Counted from the first letter of the stretch, positions 1 to 10,590 are shown. The stretch is 64,000 nt of DNA from Ahaetulla prasina (GCF_028640845.1 NC_080543.1:8719459-8783458); one strand, 5' to 3'. The notes: a model not told the origin generated them from the sequence alone. Made by a program: numbers and translations.

Positions 1-250
1 TCTTGTTTACCAAATAAGAGCACTGATCTGTCAGTTCCTAATTTGGAGTTGGGCCAGTCTACCAAATAAATCTCTTTATTCAATTTATGTAGTCACCCAG
101 CTAACTTGCATGCAACTCGGAGCAGCGGACACAAAATGGTGAGAGTTGCCCTTCCAGCACTAAGCTGACAATGAATACCTACGGTGCAACCTACCTGTAG
201 GTTAAATTACAATTTATTTTCCACTTTGTGTTGCTGCATTTGCTAAAAGG
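1..250. other. Unassigned sequence at left edge (PRCP intron 1)
   Basis: I see no exon, repeat boundary or RNA gene here. Given the minus-strand PRCP exon at 5.5 kb, this is probably intron 1 of that gene. Confidence 0.4.
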
Positions 251-269
251 CAACGTTTATGTGGGTTCA

Positions 270-481
270 AAAAATGGCTTTTGAAAAGTCAAAAGAAAGA
301 AAAGAAAAGAAAAAAGGAAAGAAAGAAAGAAAGAGGAAGGAAGGAAAGAGAAAGAAAGAAAGAAAAAGAAAGAGGCAGAAAGGAAGGAAGGAAGACAGAG
401 ATGTATATATATATATACATCTATATATATATAATATATATATATATACATCTATATATATATATATATTATATATTTCTA

Positions 482-512
<31 letters not shown>

Positions 513-520
513 ATATAAAA
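270..520. repeat. Compound microsatellite: GAAA/GGAA tract followed by (AT)n and (CT)n
   Basis: About 120 bases of A/G-only sequence made of AAAG, GAAG and GGAA units pass directly into TATATA runs with ACATC interruptions and then into CTCTCT and CTAT runs. Lysine/glutamate-rich and tyrosine/isoleucine-rich open frames here are by-products of the repeat, not genes. Confidence 0.9.
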
Positions 521-789
521 GGAAATTTACAACGGGATGATACCATAATTGCTCGAGCTTTCTTATGATGCTACCCACTGTCTTGAAGGGGAACAAAACT
601 GTAAATGGGGCAGGAAGTTCTTCATATCCGGGCGTCCTTAAGAAGTCAGATCTGCAGTGTGACCTGCAGATAAGTGCATAGAAATAAAATTTCACTGGGA
701 ATATGCAAACAACAACTTCTGCACTTTCCCGGCTATTCAAAGGCTATTGTTGTACCCCAGGGTGTGGGGTTATTTTTTTTCCAGTTTTG

Positions 790-1125
790 GTCACTTGGTG
801 TGGAAATATCTACCAGAGAAGCCTCGCTCACATCCTGGTAATCTTTGGGTTAGATTACTGCAGTGCGCTCTACGTGGGTCTAACCCTTGAAGATTACTTG
901 AAAGCTACAGTTGGCACAGTTTTGGAGGCCACTAGGATGCCATGTATAACATGCAAGATCTAAAATGGACAGCTAACATCAAAAACATCATCAAAAAAGG
1001 ACAACAAAGAAGGTTCTTTCCGCGCCAACTCAGTAAGCTCAAACTGCCCAAGGAGCTGCTGATACAGTTCTACAGAGGAATTATTGAGTCTGCCATTTGC
1101 ACCTCTATAACCAACCTTTTTCGGG
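790..1125 (+). mobile_element. Degenerate LINE fragments
   Basis: Around 815-935 the plus-strand translation retains the post-RT signature LDYCSALYVGL, which matches LDYCNALYMGL in the better preserved LINE at 59.4 kb. From about 960 to 1110 a second fragment reads like the C-terminal RT region of an L2-type LINE (PKELLIQFYRGIIES), also found at 14.5 kb on the minus strand. Both are short and interrupted, so they are dead remnants. The exact LINE clade is inferred. Confidence 0.6.
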
Positions 1126-1303
1126 CGAAGAAAAAATGCTTTTAAAAGTAAAAAAAAAACAAAAACCTTTGATGATCGTGTGGCTCAGCTGGGCATGGGG
1201 CGTGGGGGGACAGGGATTTTTGCTACCAGTTCTCCGAACCATCCGCCACCGCTACCGGATAGCGTGATCCGGTCCGAACCGGGAGCATTTCACCCCTGCC
1301 CAG
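1115..1303 (-). mobile_element. hAT-like non-autonomous element fragment
   Basis: The segment contains AAAAAATGCTTTTAAAAG, GGCTCAGCTGGG and an end reading GCATTTCACCCCTG. The same pieces occur in the element at 47075-47583 in the opposite direction. Only one terminus is visible here. Confidence 0.5.
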
Positions 1304-1368
1304 AAGGCTTATGATATGGAAAGCAAAATATACAGATCTTTAGCGGTTATAAAATAGAGATTATACTG

Positions 1369-1370
<2 letters not shown>

Positions 1371-1419
<49 letters not shown>

Positions 1420-1673
1420 TGAATTTATATCCCGCCCTTCTCCGAAGACTCAGGGCGGCTTACAATGTGTTAAGCAATAGTCTTCATCCATTTGTATATT
1501 ATATACAAAATCAACTTTTTATTGCCCCCAACAATCTGGGTCCTCATTTTACCTACCTTATAAAGGATGGAAGACTGAGTCAACCTTGGGCCTGGTGGGA
1601 CTAGAACTTGCAGTAATTGCAAGCAGCTGTGTTAAAAACAGACAGACTTAGTCCGCTGAGCCACCAGAGGCCC
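1371..1673 (-). mobile_element. tRNA-derived SINE with LINE-type tail and (ATT)n
   Basis: Read on the minus strand it begins with a tRNA-like head (A-box-like GGTGGCTCAGCGGACTAAG). It passes through GGTTGACTCAGTCTTCCATC and ends in CGCCCTGAGTCTTCGGAG next to about 16 ATT units. The end resembles that of the LINEs at 30 and 60 kb, which suggests it borrows their retrotransposition machinery. Confidence 0.65.
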
Positions 1674-2755
1674 TTCTATATATTATTGATACCAATAATT
1701 AAACAATATCTGTAGCTCAGCATTGAACTGTAGGATCCTTGGCAGTTTTCTTGCAGAGGCTACATTACCAAACTAGGTAAGTCATCAGTGGACACTGAAG
1801 AAGTTTACCTACTTTGGTAATGAAACATTTGCAAGAAAATCACCCAGCTCAGAGAGCACCAAAGACCCCACTGGTTATACCAAGTAATAAAGGGGAAAGG
1901 GGAAAAAAAAAGACTTTTACTGATATATTATCAGCTATGAGAAGACAAGGACAGCTTCATTGCAGTTTATATCTATTTCTCTTCCATATAAGGACAAATT
2001 AAAACACCCGAGCAGTTAGTCAATGCGTAATTACACTATGGAATTCATTATTAGCTGGGTATAAAACTGACAAATTCATAAAACGAAATTATTATGAAAA
2101 CCATATGTTAACTCCGACAGTTGTTGTTGCAAAGAAAAGCAGAAGTGTGCAAATATCCACCTCTCTCAAATTTACCAGCTGCTTCAGCAAGGTAATTTAC
2201 ACAGCCTTGTTATTAAGTAAAAGCCCCTCTCCATTTCCCCAAATTACTGAAATCTCAGGAGGGGTCAACAGGGCTATAAAAATACAAGATTTTCAAAGGG
2301 CGTCATTTCATCAGTTTTCAGAGATTTGAGGTTGAAGGAGGGGAGGCAGGGCACATCACATCCTAAGGACACAGCCTGCTTTTGTTTCTGGTTAGAACGA
2401 GATGGTCATAAGACAGCAAATAAAAAAAATCATAACTAGGTTAGATCTAACTTTAAAAAAAAAAGAAATTGCTTGCACAGCTGGGGCAAATCCTATGCGA
2501 CTTAAAATGCACCTGATTTGCAGGCCCCTCCATATCAATTAAAGATTTATGGTGGCTGGAATAAATTATGTCATACCAACCACCTGCTAGGACACATCAA
2601 AATATAACAAGGGTATTTTTTTTCCCGTTTCTGCTTAAAGCATGACATCTTAAATGCCACATTAGTCTTCGGTTAATCTGATCTCACGCTTCAGCTGCGA
2701 AGTGGCTAAAAGTACTTGGCTGTCGATATTATCCCTGGATCAAGAAAAGCAGTCA
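1674..2755. other. Unassigned intronic sequence
   Basis: I find no coding exon on either strand with plausible splice sites and no repeat family that recurs in the window. On the minus strand I looked for PRCP exon 2 (the expected reading starts V-D-H-F) and did not find it. Confidence 0.4.
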
Positions 2756-2770
2756 TTATAATACTAATTG

Positions 2771-3121
2771 TAGGGACACGGTGGCTCAGAGGCTAAGACG
2801 CTGAGTTTGTCGATCGAAAGGTTGGCAATTCAGAAGTTCGAATCCCTAGTGCCACGTAACGGGGTGAGCTCCCGTTACTTGTCCCAGCTTCTGCCAACCT
2901 AGCAGTTCGAAAGCAGGTCAAAAATGCAAGTAGAAAAATAGGGACCACCTTTGGTGGGAAGATAACAGCGTTCCGTGCGCCTTTGGCATTGAGTCATGCA
3001 GGCCACATGACCATGGAGACGTCTTCGGACAGCGCTGGCTCTTCAGGTTTGAAACAGAGATGAGCACCGCCCCCTAGAGTTGGGAACCACTACCACATAT
3101 GTGTGAGGGGAACCTTTACTT
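2771..3121 (+). mobile_element. Squamate tRNA-derived SINE (Sauria/Squam1 type), complete
   Basis: The element has a tRNA-like head with an A-box (GGTGGCTCAGAGGCTAAG) and a B-box-like AGTTCGAATCCC. A body about 250 bases long follows, and the 3' end is AACCTTTACTT. It is flanked by a 15-base direct repeat, TTATAATACTAATTG, at 2756-2770 and 3122-3136, which is the target-site duplication of an L1/RTE-type insertion. Related copies lie at 27.2 kb and 57.7 kb in the opposite orientation. The family name is from general knowledge of squamate SINEs with a BovB-like tail. Confidence 0.85.
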
Positions 3122-3289
3122 TTATAATACTAATTGATACTCAAGTCCTTCCTTAGGCATGAATATAAAATCAGACCGAAGGGCAAGATACGTCCATATT
3201 TTCCTGCAATGCCAAGGTGCAGAAATTATCAAACAACTAAGGAGTCCCAATGTGCATTTATTTTGATGTGTGCATTTATGTTTATGCAT

Positions 3290-3500
3290 AGGAGTTGTGC
3301 GGTGGCCTAGAGGTGTAGCTCTCGCCTCACAATCAGGAGGCTGTGAGTTCGATTCTAAGTAGAGGCAGATATTTCTCTCTCTGGGCACACTGAGAATATA
3401 TCTGCTGAACAAAACTCCACATTGGTGACAGGAAGGGCATCCAGCCATTAAACACTCTGCTAGTTCCATTCAGTTGCCCAGATTCCACCCCACAAGAGAT
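3290..3500 (+). mobile_element. tRNA-derived SINE, second family
   Basis: The head reads GTGGCCTAGAGGTGTAGCTC and the B-box GAGTTCGATTC. The downstream body contains GGAAGGGCATCCAGCC. The same head, with a different 3' half ending like CR1, is at 8290-8430, so two SINEs share one tRNA-like head. No clear target-site duplication was identified. Confidence 0.6.
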
Positions 3501-3620
3501 TATGATATATGTTTATGCATAGAGGTGCAACATCATATTCTTTGCTCTACGATGTTCATATATTTATATTTGAATTTTCTAGTGATTCAGCTATTCAACT
3601 TTCTACTCAAGGGGATAGCA

Positions 3621-4134
3621 CAGGGGTAATCAACCTTTTTATACCTACCGCCCATTTTTGTATCTCTGTTAGTAGTAAAATTTTCTAACCGCCCACCGGT
3701 TCCACAGTAATGCGCCGTGTATCGTTGTCTGCGCATGTCTCTCACGCATCGTGAATTGGGTTGGGGGGACGCTGTCTACCAGCTCTGCTTGTCTGTTACA
3801 GCTGGGTGGTGTGGGGGGAGATGCGCGAGCTATTCTGGGACGAGGCTCTTTTGCCTGCGGTCGCACCATAGCGCCATTTAGTTTCACTTACGTAATGTGA
3901 ACTAAACTTATGCGCGGGTGATCCAAATAGTATATTTTCAGAAATTTAAATTGTCATGGGGAATTTTATGAAAACCTAATGAAAATGTTTTTAAATAATG
4001 CTATGAATTTTTTTTTAAAAGTCAATTAAATAAAAAAAAGGAAAGTGCTTCAGTATCGGACAAAACCCCTACCGCCCACCATGAAAGCTGGAACGCCCAC
4101 TAGTGGGCAGTAGGGACCAGGTTGACTACCACTG
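3621..4134. mobile_element. Non-autonomous hAT element with perfect 8-bp duplication
   Basis: The ends are inverted repeats (CAGGGGTAATCAACC and GGTTGACTACCACTG). The 8-base direct repeat GGATAGCA flanks them at 3613-3620 and 4135-4142. This combination of short CAG-type termini and 8-bp duplication is the hAT hallmark. No transposase frame is present in its 514 bases. Confidence 0.85.
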
Positions 4135-4790
4135 GGATAGCATCTTTTGACTGGTACCAATGTAACTAGGTTTATACTCACCCATCTGGGAAAAGAAACA
4201 TCTCATTGCTGTTCCTAATTTTTCCAAGTATTTTTTAAAACCAAGGGTCCCCCATCCACCAGGGCTGCCACCCAATATTGGAACCGGGCTGCATGAGTGG
4301 TGAGCCGGCGTGCAATGCGCACAGGTACACAGTTCAATTTGCACAAGTCAAGCTGCTTGCACATTCGCATGTACACTGATCTGCTACTCGCGCGGCCCGA
4401 TTCCCCTCTCCCCCCACTTCCCCCTCCAAGCCGGGCCACCAAGCCACAAAGGTTGGGAAGAGGTGTTCTACACTACACTAAAAAAATTCTTTTTAAAAAC
4501 GGAATCTGTAGGAAGATTGGCATACTTTGTAAGTTTGCAGGAAGTTTCCACACTTAATTGTGATCCAGTCTTTATGTTTATTGTTAGCTTGGGATGTCCC
4601 AGTTGGACAGGATGCAAAGTTACAAGATTCCAGTGTTCAAAGTATTTGCCACTTCACCTGCTTGCTTAACAGACCTATTAAGAAAGTACAAACTGCCATT
4701 TATAACTTTCCAGTCACAGAGGCACCCGGCTGTCACCACTTCATAACTGAACAATGAAAGTCACGCTGCCATGTTTTGTGGAGAAATGGA
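4135..4790. other. Unassigned PRCP intron 1 sequence
   Basis: No exon with splice sites is visible. Around 4245-4450 there is GC-rich sequence with several GTGCAATGCGCA-like stretches that may be another degraded hAT element, but I cannot fix its boundaries. Confidence 0.3.
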
Positions 4791-4791
4791 A

Positions 4792-5245
4792 CAGAATAAC
4801 AGAGTTGGAAGGGACCTTGGAGGTCACCTAGTCCAACCCCTCCACCCAAGCGGGAGACCCTACACCTTTTCTGACAGATGGCAGTCCAGTCTCTTCTTGA
4901 AAGCTTCCAGGGATGAAGCTCCCACAACTTAGATTAACAGTTGGAAGGGACCACGGAGGTCGTCTAGTCCAACCCCTCCGCCCAAGCGGGAGACCCTACA
5001 CCATTTCTGACAGATGGCAGCCCAGCCTCTTCTTGAAAGCCTCCAGGGATGAAGCTCCCACAATTTAAGATTAAATTAAGAGTGGGAAGGGACCTTGGAG
5101 GTCATCTAGTCCAACCCCTCCGCCCAAGCGGGAGACCCTACACCATTTCTGACAGATGGCAGCCCGGCCTCTTCTTGAAAGCCTCCAGGGATGAAGCTCC
5201 CACCACTTCCGAAGGCAACTTCTCTTCTTTTGCTGCAGCTCTTTG
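4792..5245 (-). repeat. Three tandem copies of a CR1 LINE 3' end
   Basis: The CR1-type end GTTGGAAGGGACC followed by AGTCCAACCCCT recurs at 4804, 4940 and 5082, spacing 136 and 142 bases. Each copy ends in CCAGGGATGAAGCTCCCAC. Minus-strand CR1 ends normally occur singly, so this is a local tandem duplication of about 136-142 bases within PRCP intron 1, about 200 bases from the end of exon 1. Confidence 0.85.
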
Positions 5246-5349
5246 CTGCAAATCTTTCCCAGGCACAAACGAGGGCGAACCTGCGGAACTCACCGCCACT
5301 GGATATAGATATAGATATATATATATAGGCATGATTAATAGGGGGAACG

Positions 5350-6235
5350 GAAGGGAGAGGGTTGAGGAAGGAATATGGGATGTTTTGCGACCGAAAGGGC
5401 TTTGAGAGGAAGCCGCCCGGCTCTTTCTTCCTTACCTTCTGGGCGATATAGCAAGTGCGGTAAGCGCGAAGCCCCAAGAGCCGGGAGGAATCGGGACGGG
5501 AGGCCGCGTAGAGGCGAGGATGGGCGAAAATGCTCCAAGCACGCCCGAATTCGCCGACCCAGGCGAGGCAGAAGAGCCACCCGCCCCACAGCTCCGTAGA
5601 CACCCGCATAACCGTGAAGCAACCGACCGAAATCAAGACTGCCGCCGTTTGCTCCCCTTTTTATACCCGGCTTTCGGGAAGGAGGCGGGACCGGGGGAAA
5701 AAACACACCCTCTGACTCCTCCCACAACCCGAGATGGACAAATGAGAGGCTCCTCTCGAAAAGAAGCCACGCCCCCCACTCGACGATTCGCTGAGAGAGA
5801 GAGAGGGCGGTGGGAGGAAAGACAGAAAGGCAGATAAGCCTCCGGAGGCTTGCTGCGATTGGTTACGGCCTGAGGCAAAAGCGTAGGCTGTGCCTTTAAT
5901 ACTTCCCTCCCCCCTCCTCCGTCACCCCCGTCTTCGACGGTGCTGCTTCGTGGTTGCTACGGCAGGCAGAAACAGCGAAGCCCTCCGATTGGCTAGAAAC
6001 GGGAGAATGGGCGGGGCTGGAGAAAAAAGGTTGAGTTGAGGCGGCGGGGAAAAAAGCGGGGCGGGCGTTTGTGCAGCTCTCCCTCCGAGCTCCTCGCTGA
6101 TTGGCGCGTGTGAGGAAAAAAAAAGAACGTGTCTGTCGTCACTTCCGTTCTGGACCTCGAGATCGCTTCCGGAAGAAGCTGTCTACCTGTTGGAAGGTTT
6201 GTTCCTACTCTTCAGGCGCAGCGATGGGTGAATAG
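5350..6235. promoter_or_regulatory. CpG-rich bidirectional promoter between PRCP and DDIAS
   Basis: This is the only extended CpG-rich, TATA-less segment in the window. It has GC boxes at 6009-6017 (GGGCGGGGC) and 6056-6067. Three inverted CCAAT boxes (ATTGG) lie at 5858, 5988 and 6100, spaced about 130 and 112 bases. A palindromic ETS-type site CTTCCGGAAG lies at 6166-6175 near the probable DDIAS start. PRCP coding exon 1 lies at its left edge. The non-coding first exon of DDIAS probably starts near 6.15 kb; possible donors are GTTTGT at 6197 and GTGAAT at 6228, neither strong. Promoter function is inferred from composition and gene orientation. Confidence 0.75.
5436..5609 (-). CDS. PRCP: Lysosomal Pro-X carboxypeptidase, coding exon 1 (partial gene)
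   Basis: Prolylcarboxypeptidase is a serine carboxypeptidase of family S28 that removes C-terminal residues after proline (for example from angiotensin II) in lysosomes or outside the cell. The frame starts at an ATG (5607-5609) and gives exactly 58 codons. It begins with an N-terminal signal-peptide-like stretch (tryptophan/leucine-rich core at residues 8-18) and ends in CYIAQK just before a consensus donor, AAG|GTAAGG. In PRCP of other vertebrates exon 1 is of similar length and ends in a Y-F-x-Q-K-like stretch followed by V-D-H-F in exon 2. The assignment rests on this ending, the signal peptide, the phase-0 donor, and the position head-to-head with DDIAS, as I recall for human chromosome 11. 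No other PRCP exon was found, and the catalytic serine and the Asp/His lie in exons outside the window. Sequence identity to known PRCP in this exon is weak, so certainty is moderate. Confidence 0.72.
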
Positions 6236-6835
6236 TCGCCTCATTTACCTCATTATTATTATTATTCTCCACAACTCTCTTTTTTTTTTAAATTTGGACT
6301 AGGAAGACCCGAGTTGAAGTTCCTCCTCAGCGATGGAAGCTCCCTGGGCGACTTTGGGCCAGTCCCATTCAGCCCGGCCTACCTCACAGGGTTGTTGTTG
6401 TCTTAAAAGGAGGAGGAGGAGGAAGGAATACTATGCAGGCTGCCTTCATCCTTTGTATAAAAAGGCGGGATATAAATTCACATCAACCACATCTGGCTTA
6501 GAGCCTTTCAGACTTCGCACTATGCTTTCCATTATCCCCTGCCAGCACTTTAAATAGAATGGAATAAGGAATAGGAATTAGAATATAGAGAAGAGAAGAG
6601 AAGAGAAGAGAATGAAAGAAATAATAGGGATAGGATAGGATAGGATAATAGGAATGAAATATTTATTTTTATTTTATTTATTTATATATATAGGAAGAAG
6701 AAAAGAAAAACAATAGGACAGGAACGGTAGGCACGTTTGTGCGCTTATGCACGCCCCTTAGAAATAGAAGAGAAGAGAGTAGAGTAGAGTAGAAAATAGA
6801 ATAGAAAAGAAAAGAGAATGGAATGGAATGGAATG
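6236..6835. repeat. Simple-repeat-rich start of DDIAS intron 1
   Basis: The stretch holds GAAGA, GGATA and GAATG pentamer runs (6580-6660 and 6770-6842) and an A/T-rich patch at 6660-6690. No exon is visible. The GGAAT-type run abuts the LINE end that follows. Confidence 0.7.
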
Positions 6836-6837
6836 GA

Positions 6838-7378
6838 ATGGAATTCTTTATTGGCCAAGTGTGATTGGAGACACAAAAAATTTGTCTTGGTGCATACGCT
6901 CTCAGTGTACATAAAAGAAAAGATACCTTCATCAAGAATCATAAGGTACAACACTTAATGATAGTCATAGGGTACAAATAAGCAATGAAATCATTAGGAA
7001 ACAGTCAATATCAATCGTAAGGATACAAACAACAAAGTTACATACTGTAACATAGTTACAGACATACAGTCTTACGTGGAAGGAGATGGGTGATGAGAAC
7101 GATGAGAAGATTAATAGTAGTGCAGATTTAATAAATAGTTTGACAGTGTTGAGGGAATTATTTGTTTAGCAGAGTGATGGCCTTCGGGGAAAAACTCTTC
7201 TTGTGTCTAGTTGTTCTGGTGTGCAGTGCTCTATAGCATCGTTTTGAGGGTAGGAGTTGAAACAGTTTATGTCCAGGATGCGAGGGATCTGTAAATATTT
7301 TCCCAGCCCTCTTTTTGACTTGTGAAGTATACAGGTCCTCCATGGAAGGCAGGTTGGTAGCCATTGTTTTTTCTCCAG
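6838..7378 (-). mobile_element. L2-type LINE 3' end with pentamer microsatellite
   Basis: Read on the minus strand, the translation contains LPSMEDLYTSQVKKRAGKIF, then DPSHPGHKLFQLLPS and ALHTRTTRHKKSF, the C-terminal region of an L2-like RT protein. It is followed by a 3' untranslated tail ending GGCCAATAAAGAATTCCATT that merges into GGAAT repeats. A longer relative is at 45236-45800. Confidence 0.75.
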
Positions 7379-7739
7379 TTCTTATGGTTGTTATTATTAT
7401 GGTTATTGGGTAGCAGCCTTTCTCGTGGCTAAAAAAGCCTTACTGTCTTGGGCGGAAACTTGGGGCAGGTGGAAATCCCAACAGCTGCAGGTTCCAGTTT
7501 CGAGAGGGAACCTGAATGAGGGTTGCTTTCAGGAAAATTGAGATTTCCGAGACAACCAGCATTAAATTTATTTATTTAGTTATTTATTGAATTTATATTG
7601 CTGCCTATTTGCCCATGGTGACTCAAGGCAGTTTACAGCATATAAGACCACATTTAAAACAATAAAAACTAACAAAAAGAATCAAATAAATTAATATAGT
7701 TGCTAAATTGTTGCTGTTCTATCCTCAAAATGTTGCTGT

Positions 7740-7995
7740 AGGGCATGGCACACCAGAACAACTAGACACAAGGACAGTTTTTTTCCCCCTGCCATCACTC
7801 TGCTAAACAACTAATTCCCACAACACTGTCAAACTATTTAATAAGGCTGTATTACTATTATTCTTCTCATCCTTCCTATTACCTATCTCCTTCTACTTAT
7901 GACTATAACCTTATTGCTTGTATCTTTACAATTTATATTTTTTTATTTAGCTTCGTAGTACACTTTATGTTGATTCTATCACTAAGTGTTGTATC
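7740..7995 (+). mobile_element. L2-type LINE 3' fragment
   Basis: It carries the plus-strand version of the tail seen at 6.8-7.4 kb, including CACCAGAACAACTAGACACA and CACTCTGCTAAACAACTAAT. It ends next to a long AAT run. Confidence 0.65.
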
Positions 7996-7996
7996 T

Positions 7997-7998
<2 letters not shown>

Positions 7999-8087
<89 letters not shown>

Positions 8088-8175
8088 TAATTTGTATACC
8101 GCCCTTCTCCCGAAGGACTCAGGGCAGTTTACAGCCAGGTAAAAATAGCATAGATAAATATAATACAATAAAATC
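7999..8175 (-). mobile_element. LINE tail with a long (AAT)n run
   Basis: About 28 AAT units are followed by ACCGCCCTTCTCCCGAAGGA and CTCAGGGCAGTTTACAGCC, the 3' end of the L2/CR1-type LINE seen complete at 58-60 kb. The microsatellite sits exactly at the 3' end of the LINE in its own reading direction. Asparagine and tyrosine homopolymer frames here are artefacts. Confidence 0.8.
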
Positions 8176-8289
8176 AAAATTAAAAAACTTATTCAAATTG
8201 GCTGATAATGATTATGATTTATGATGAATGTATTTTTATCATGACTATGATCATGATTTATCCCTTATAGCTTTTATAAAAAGGGATAA

Positions 8290-8565
8290 AAGCCCAGCTG
8301 CTGTGGCCTAGAGGTGGAACTCTTGCCTCACAATCAGAAGGTTGTGAGTTCGATCCTAGATAGAGGCAGATGTTGGTCTCCTGCTTGAGCAGGGGGTTGG
8401 ACTAGATGAGCTGCAAGGTCCCTTCCAACTCTGTTAATCTGTTAACTCTTATGCACCGAAGACAAATTCCTTGTGTGTCCAATCACACTTCGCCAATAAA
8501 GAATTCTGTTCTGTTCTATTCTATTCTAATTTTTTTCTATTCTATTCTATTCTATTCAATCCTAA
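8290..8565 (+). mobile_element. tRNA-head SINE with CR1-like end, then LINE tail with (TTCTA)n
   Basis: The SINE head GTGGCCTAGAGGTGGAACTC leads into GGGGGTTGGACTAGATGAGC and CAAGGTCCCTTCCAACTCTG, a CR1-like 3' end. It is followed by the L2-type LINE tail TTCCTTGTGTGTCCAATCAC and about ten TTCTA units. This is a composite of two retroelement ends. Confidence 0.7.
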
Positions 8566-8861
8566 TCTTAATACTATCCTACCTTTCAGTTAATCAGACC
8601 TCTTTCTTCTCTTCCAGTGGACAGATTTAAACTGGATGTCTTCATCTTGGCGCTCTCCAGCTATGTTGGAGCCAGCTTCTCTCACTTCCATTATCTAGGA
8701 AGTAAGAGGATAGAACACATTTTTCCTCCACCTGGCAATTTCCGGTGAGCTATCGGTTCATTTTGTCTTTTCCCTCAGAGCCCCTGGGTTTAACAGGGTT
8801 AATATCACTGCACAAGCAGAGTGAATGTAACATAGTCACAAACGGTGGAATGACCACGTGA

Positions 8862-9449
8862 TGTTGTGCCTCGCCCGCCCCCCTCTCTGCAGCCGGGCCC
8901 CTCCCATCTCCTGCTATCTCAGCCAGAGACTGATAATGAAGACGAATGGCCTGGCATGCCTCCAGCCCCCAGTCCTGGCACCATGCCCGGACAGACTGAG
9001 CAAGACGAATGGCCTGGCATGCCTCCAGCCCCCAGTCCTGGCACCATGCCCGGACAGACTGAGCAAATAAACCTCCCCCCCACAGCATGTGAGCATGATG
9101 AGCATGAAGCCGGTCACGAGCTAGAATTGCCAGCAGCTGGGCAGGCAGACGAAGGGTGGACAGATCCACGCTTCTGGAGAATGGAGAGGCGACGTCAGCA
9201 AAAGGAAGGGAGGGGCAGGCCTGGATAAGTGCTGAGTCATGGAGCCACACCCCATGGCCTATATAAAGGATCTGCTTTGTGGCATTCCTTGAGTCAGGCA
9301 AAGTCTAATCTGGTTGCTGAAGTCACACCTTGGATTCCTGCCTGCCCTGAGAACTCTGACAGGACTTTGGCAAAGCTGCAGAGGCTTCGTGGCCACGCTT
9401 GATACAGACTTCCCAGACCCGGCCGTCAGAGGAGGAGTGGGACACGACA
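8862..9449 (+). mobile_element. Solo LTR, family A, with 5-bp duplication CGTGA
   Basis: The element begins TGTTGTGCCTCGCC and ends GGGACACGACA, flanked by CGTGA at 8857-8861 and 9450-9454. A TATATAAAGG box lies at about 9261-9270, followed by the presumed R and U5. It contains an internal direct repeat of about 63 bases (8938-9000 and 9001-9063). There is no internal gag or pol, so it is a solo LTR. It lies in DDIAS intron 1. Confidence 0.88.
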
Positions 9450-9567
9450 CGTGAATGGGCAGTTTGATGGGATGAACTACATAGCCCACAAGCTGCATTT
9501 GATTGTGGATGGTCAATGTGGGAACCATAGCGTGCCAGGTTATGCTGAGTTGACTCTGATGCTATTA

Positions 9568-9963
9568 CAAGTAGTCCTCAACTTAACGACCATAATTGAG
9601 CCCAACATTTCTATTGCTAAGAGAAATCGATGTTAAGAGAGTTTTTCCCCATTTTTTAACCTTTCTTACCACGGTTGTTAAGTGAATCACTACAGCTATT
9701 AAGTTAGTCACACGGTTGTTAAGTGAATCTGTCTTCCCCATTGACTTTGCTTGTTCAGAAAGTCACAAAAGGTGATCACATGACCCCAATACACCGCAAC
9801 CATCATAAATACATGCCAGTTGCCAAGCATCTGAATTTTGATCACGTGACCATGGGGATGCTGCAACAGACGTAAGGGTGAAGAACGGTCATAAGTCACT
9901 TTTTTTAGTGCCATTGTAATTTCAAATGGTCACTAAATGAAGCTGTAAGTCGAAGACTACCTG
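9568..9963 (-). mobile_element. Small DNA transposon with TA duplication (Tigger/pogo-like)
   Basis: The inverted ends are CAAGTAGTCCTCAACTTAA and GTAAGTCGAAGACTACCTG, flanked by TA on both sides. The interior is full of TTGTTAAGTGAATC and CACGTGACC pieces. This family (ends near CAGGTAGTCCTCGACTTAC) recurs more than ten times in the window. There is no transposase. The TA target suggests a Tc1/mariner/pogo relative; the exact family is not certain. Confidence 0.75.
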
Positions 9964-10084
9964 TATTGACAAGTGCTTTAACAATGCTGGTTTATTACAC
10001 TGATGTATGGCTGGGAGACCAGTTGAGGTTGAGCTCCATGTGCTCCTGATCTCTCAGTATGTCTCCACCTGCTGGAACTACCTC

Positions 10085-10590
10085 TACCTGTTTGTTTGTT
10101 TATTTTATTTGTTTGTCAATCATATATAAGATAACAGGTAAAAGTATAAACATAATTTGGATACATGAAAAGAGTAAGTAAAAAGGAATATTAGAACAGG
10201 GATGGTAGGCACGCTGGTGCGCTTATGCACACCCCTTACAGACCTCTTGGGAATGGGGTGAGGTCAACAGGAGACAGTTTAAGCTTAAAGTTTTGGGGGT
10301 TTGGGGAAGAAACCACAGAGTCAAGCAGTGCATTCCAGGCATTGACCACTCTGTTACTGAAGTCATATTATCTGCAATCAAGGTTTACCTTGAGTTTGTA
10401 TCTATTATTTGCTCGTGTATTGTTGTGGTTGAAGCTGAAGTAGTCATTGACAGGTAGGACATTGTAGTAGATGATTTTATGTATTATGCTTAGGTCAGAC
10501 TGAAGTCGGCATAGTTCTAGATTGTCTAAGCCCAAAATTTGGAGTCTGGTGGCATAGGATGGCCAGTGACTCATTCACTAGAACAAGGAC
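10085..10590 (-). mobile_element. LINE C-terminal fragment
   Basis: The minus-strand translation includes NHNNTRANNRYKLKVNLDCR and, after a stop, FSNRVVNAWNALLDSVVSSP, a pattern of RT-like LINE ORF2 C-termini. Its 3' end runs into TTTG/TTTA repeats at 10090-10120. Confidence 0.6.

Noticed and set aside
2771..3121. tRNA gene
   Set aside because: Only A- and B-box remnants at a SINE head; no cloverleaf and a target-site duplication is present.
5106..5333. Extension of the PRCP exon 1 frame beyond 5436
   Set aside because: A consensus donor (GTAAGG) ends the exon, and the downstream frame is CR1 repeat.
1..5400. Further PRCP exons on the minus strand
   Set aside because: No minus-strand segment begins with the expected V-D-H-F reading after an acceptor or resembles S28 peptidase sequence.
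7965..8224. Open frames of poly-asparagine and poly-tyrosine
   Set aside because: They are translations of the (AAT)n microsatellite at a LINE tail.
8750..9301. 183-residue minus-strand frame with an internal repeat
   Set aside because: It lies on a solo LTR; the repeat reflects a 63-base DNA duplication in the LTR.
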